A DNA stretch of 27,500 bases, taken from assembly GCA_963575745.1 (NCBI GenBank), contig CAUYUJ010015948.1:926681-954180 (forward strand), in the 5' to 3' direction. The first letter of the stretch is position 1. Each line of letters begins with the position of its first letter. The notes below the pieces were generated by a model, which worked only from the letters and a program-made list of their open reading frames with translations, was not told where the DNA came from and searched no databases. Positions 26,591 to 27,500 of the stretch are shown here, piece by piece. The DNA comes from Prorocentrum cordatum. Taxonomy: Eukaryota > Sar > Dinophyceae > Prorocentrales > Prorocentraceae. Both the position numbers and the translations under genes were made by a program.

Positions 26591-27500
26591 CCGCGCTGCG
26601 GCCCAGCAGCCGCGCCCCCCCCCCCCCCCTCCCTCGCTTGATGCCGCCCGGCGGCTTGCGGGGCCAGCGACTTGAACGCTGGCTGTCCATCGGCGAGACC
26701 TCCTCGCGGTGCTCGGGCGCCCCGGCGACCCCCGGCGCCGGGCCGTCAGGCCGCCTTCTTTTGCGCGGCCGAGGCCCCCTTTCACGCAACTCGAGTCCCC
26801 TTCGGCGACTCGCTCCTCGCCCTCTCCAGCGCCCCGCGGTGAGCGCGATAGACGGCGTTCGCAGACCCGCGGGCGCGCCGCGCCCCGAGTCTGCCCAGCT
26901 GACCGGGGCGACCCACCTCGAGGCCCTCTCCCGGGCAGAAGGGGGCCCGAGGAGCTCCGCGCACAGGATCTAAAACCCGAGCCTCCGCGCCGTGCGGGCG
27001 TCGCGTGGACTCACGGGGCGCTCCGGCGCTCCCGCTTCCAGCGGCCAAGGCCGGCGTTGCCGGGCCCGGGGGGGCTCGGCGCGCGACTCGAGCCGAAATT
27101 GACAAGGGCCCCCTTGAGGGCCTTCGCGACGATCGCGAACGTCGCCAAGCGCTGGGGGGGCGCGAAGCTAAATCGACGGCTGCCCGCGCTAGCCTGCGCC
27201 CCTCCCGCCGCCGGAGAGGCGGGCCGCCCGTGCCCGGGGCCGTCCTTGCCGCTCTCGGGGAAAGCCTTGTCTAGGCGCTTATTGGACTAAACTTCCTCTG
27301 CATTGTTGCGCGCCGCCGCGTCGGCATCCGCGATGACCCAATCGTCGCTCTCCAAGGCCGCCGCGTTGCACTCGCCGGCCAGCTCCCGCCGCCGCTTGCC
27401 GTTCCCTCCGCGCGGTAGCTTTCAGTCGCCCTGCCGACGCACTTCCTCGAAAACACTGAACAGGCCACGCCGCCAACGACGCGTCACTTCCACCGCCGGA
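26591..27500. other. GC-rich stretch, possible 5' part of the DIRS remnant
   Basis: Long overlapping frames occur on both strands, as expected at this base composition. The minus frame 27105-26782 (FCPGEGLEVGRPGQLGRLG, then NAVYRAHRGALERARSES) has natural-looking composition, but I recognise no family. The window ends inside this block. Confidence 0.35.
26615..26629 (+). repeat. Poly(C) run
   Basis: 15 consecutive C residues. Confidence 0.95.

Overview
The window looks like nuclear DNA of a dinoflagellate; I cannot place the genus. The main evidence is two sequences resembling the dinoflagellate spliced leader (DinoSL, recalled as a variable base followed by CCGTAGCCATTTTGGCTCAA and G), one nearly perfect (16983-17004) and one a relic (3558-3578). 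Supporting evidence is a degraded retroelement whose motifs resemble a family I recall as abundant in dinoflagellate genomes, plus very high microsatellite and minisatellite content, low gene density and high GC. Most long open frames here are by-products of repeats whose arrays contain no stops.

Left part (1-4130): one credible cellular gene, on the minus strand. It encodes a NicO/high-affinity nickel-transport family membrane protein with the HX4DH motif. Exon 1 (3121-3516) carries a signal peptide and exon 2 (932-2245) carries the membrane core. An intron of about 0.88 kb separates them, and a perfect 16-bp direct repeat lies at its two ends. A DinoSL relic lies about 40 nt upstream of the ATG, which suggests the gene descends from a retroposed, trans-spliced mRNA.

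Middle part (4131-11606): repeat territory. It holds a CA-rich microsatellite capped by a 40-bp hairpin, a 15-unit 73-bp minisatellite (5201-6292), a 77-bp tandem repeat, a 15-bp GTGGTGCAAG array, a 158-bp insertion with a perfect 17-bp target-site duplication (TSD), and a second copy of that element expanded by a (CA)n tract.

11607-17028: a complete LINE insertion on the minus strand, bounded by a perfect 23-bp TSD. It has a short A tail at its 3' end and a DinoSL sequence at its 5' end. ORF1 is intact (coiled coil, RRM-like domain, C-terminal domain). ORF2 (APE endonuclease, reverse transcriptase, Cys/His motif) is broken by two frameshifts and a Gly in place of the catalytic Asp of the endonuclease GDFN motif. 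The structure implies that trans-spliced LINE mRNA was reverse-transcribed to its very 5' end.

17029-23170: mainly CTTGG-rich arrays with alternating 10- and 11-bp spacing, (CATA)n and (GA)n microsatellites, two more copies of the 40-bp hairpin (identical to each other), and several diverged direct repeats.

23174-27500: a visibly more GC-rich block. On the minus strand it holds a badly decayed DIRS-like retroelement with, in order, a reverse transcriptase palm, a split RNase H-like region with a cytosine-methyltransferase-like segment between its halves, and a tyrosine-recombinase C-terminus. I saw no rRNA, tRNA or CRISPR.
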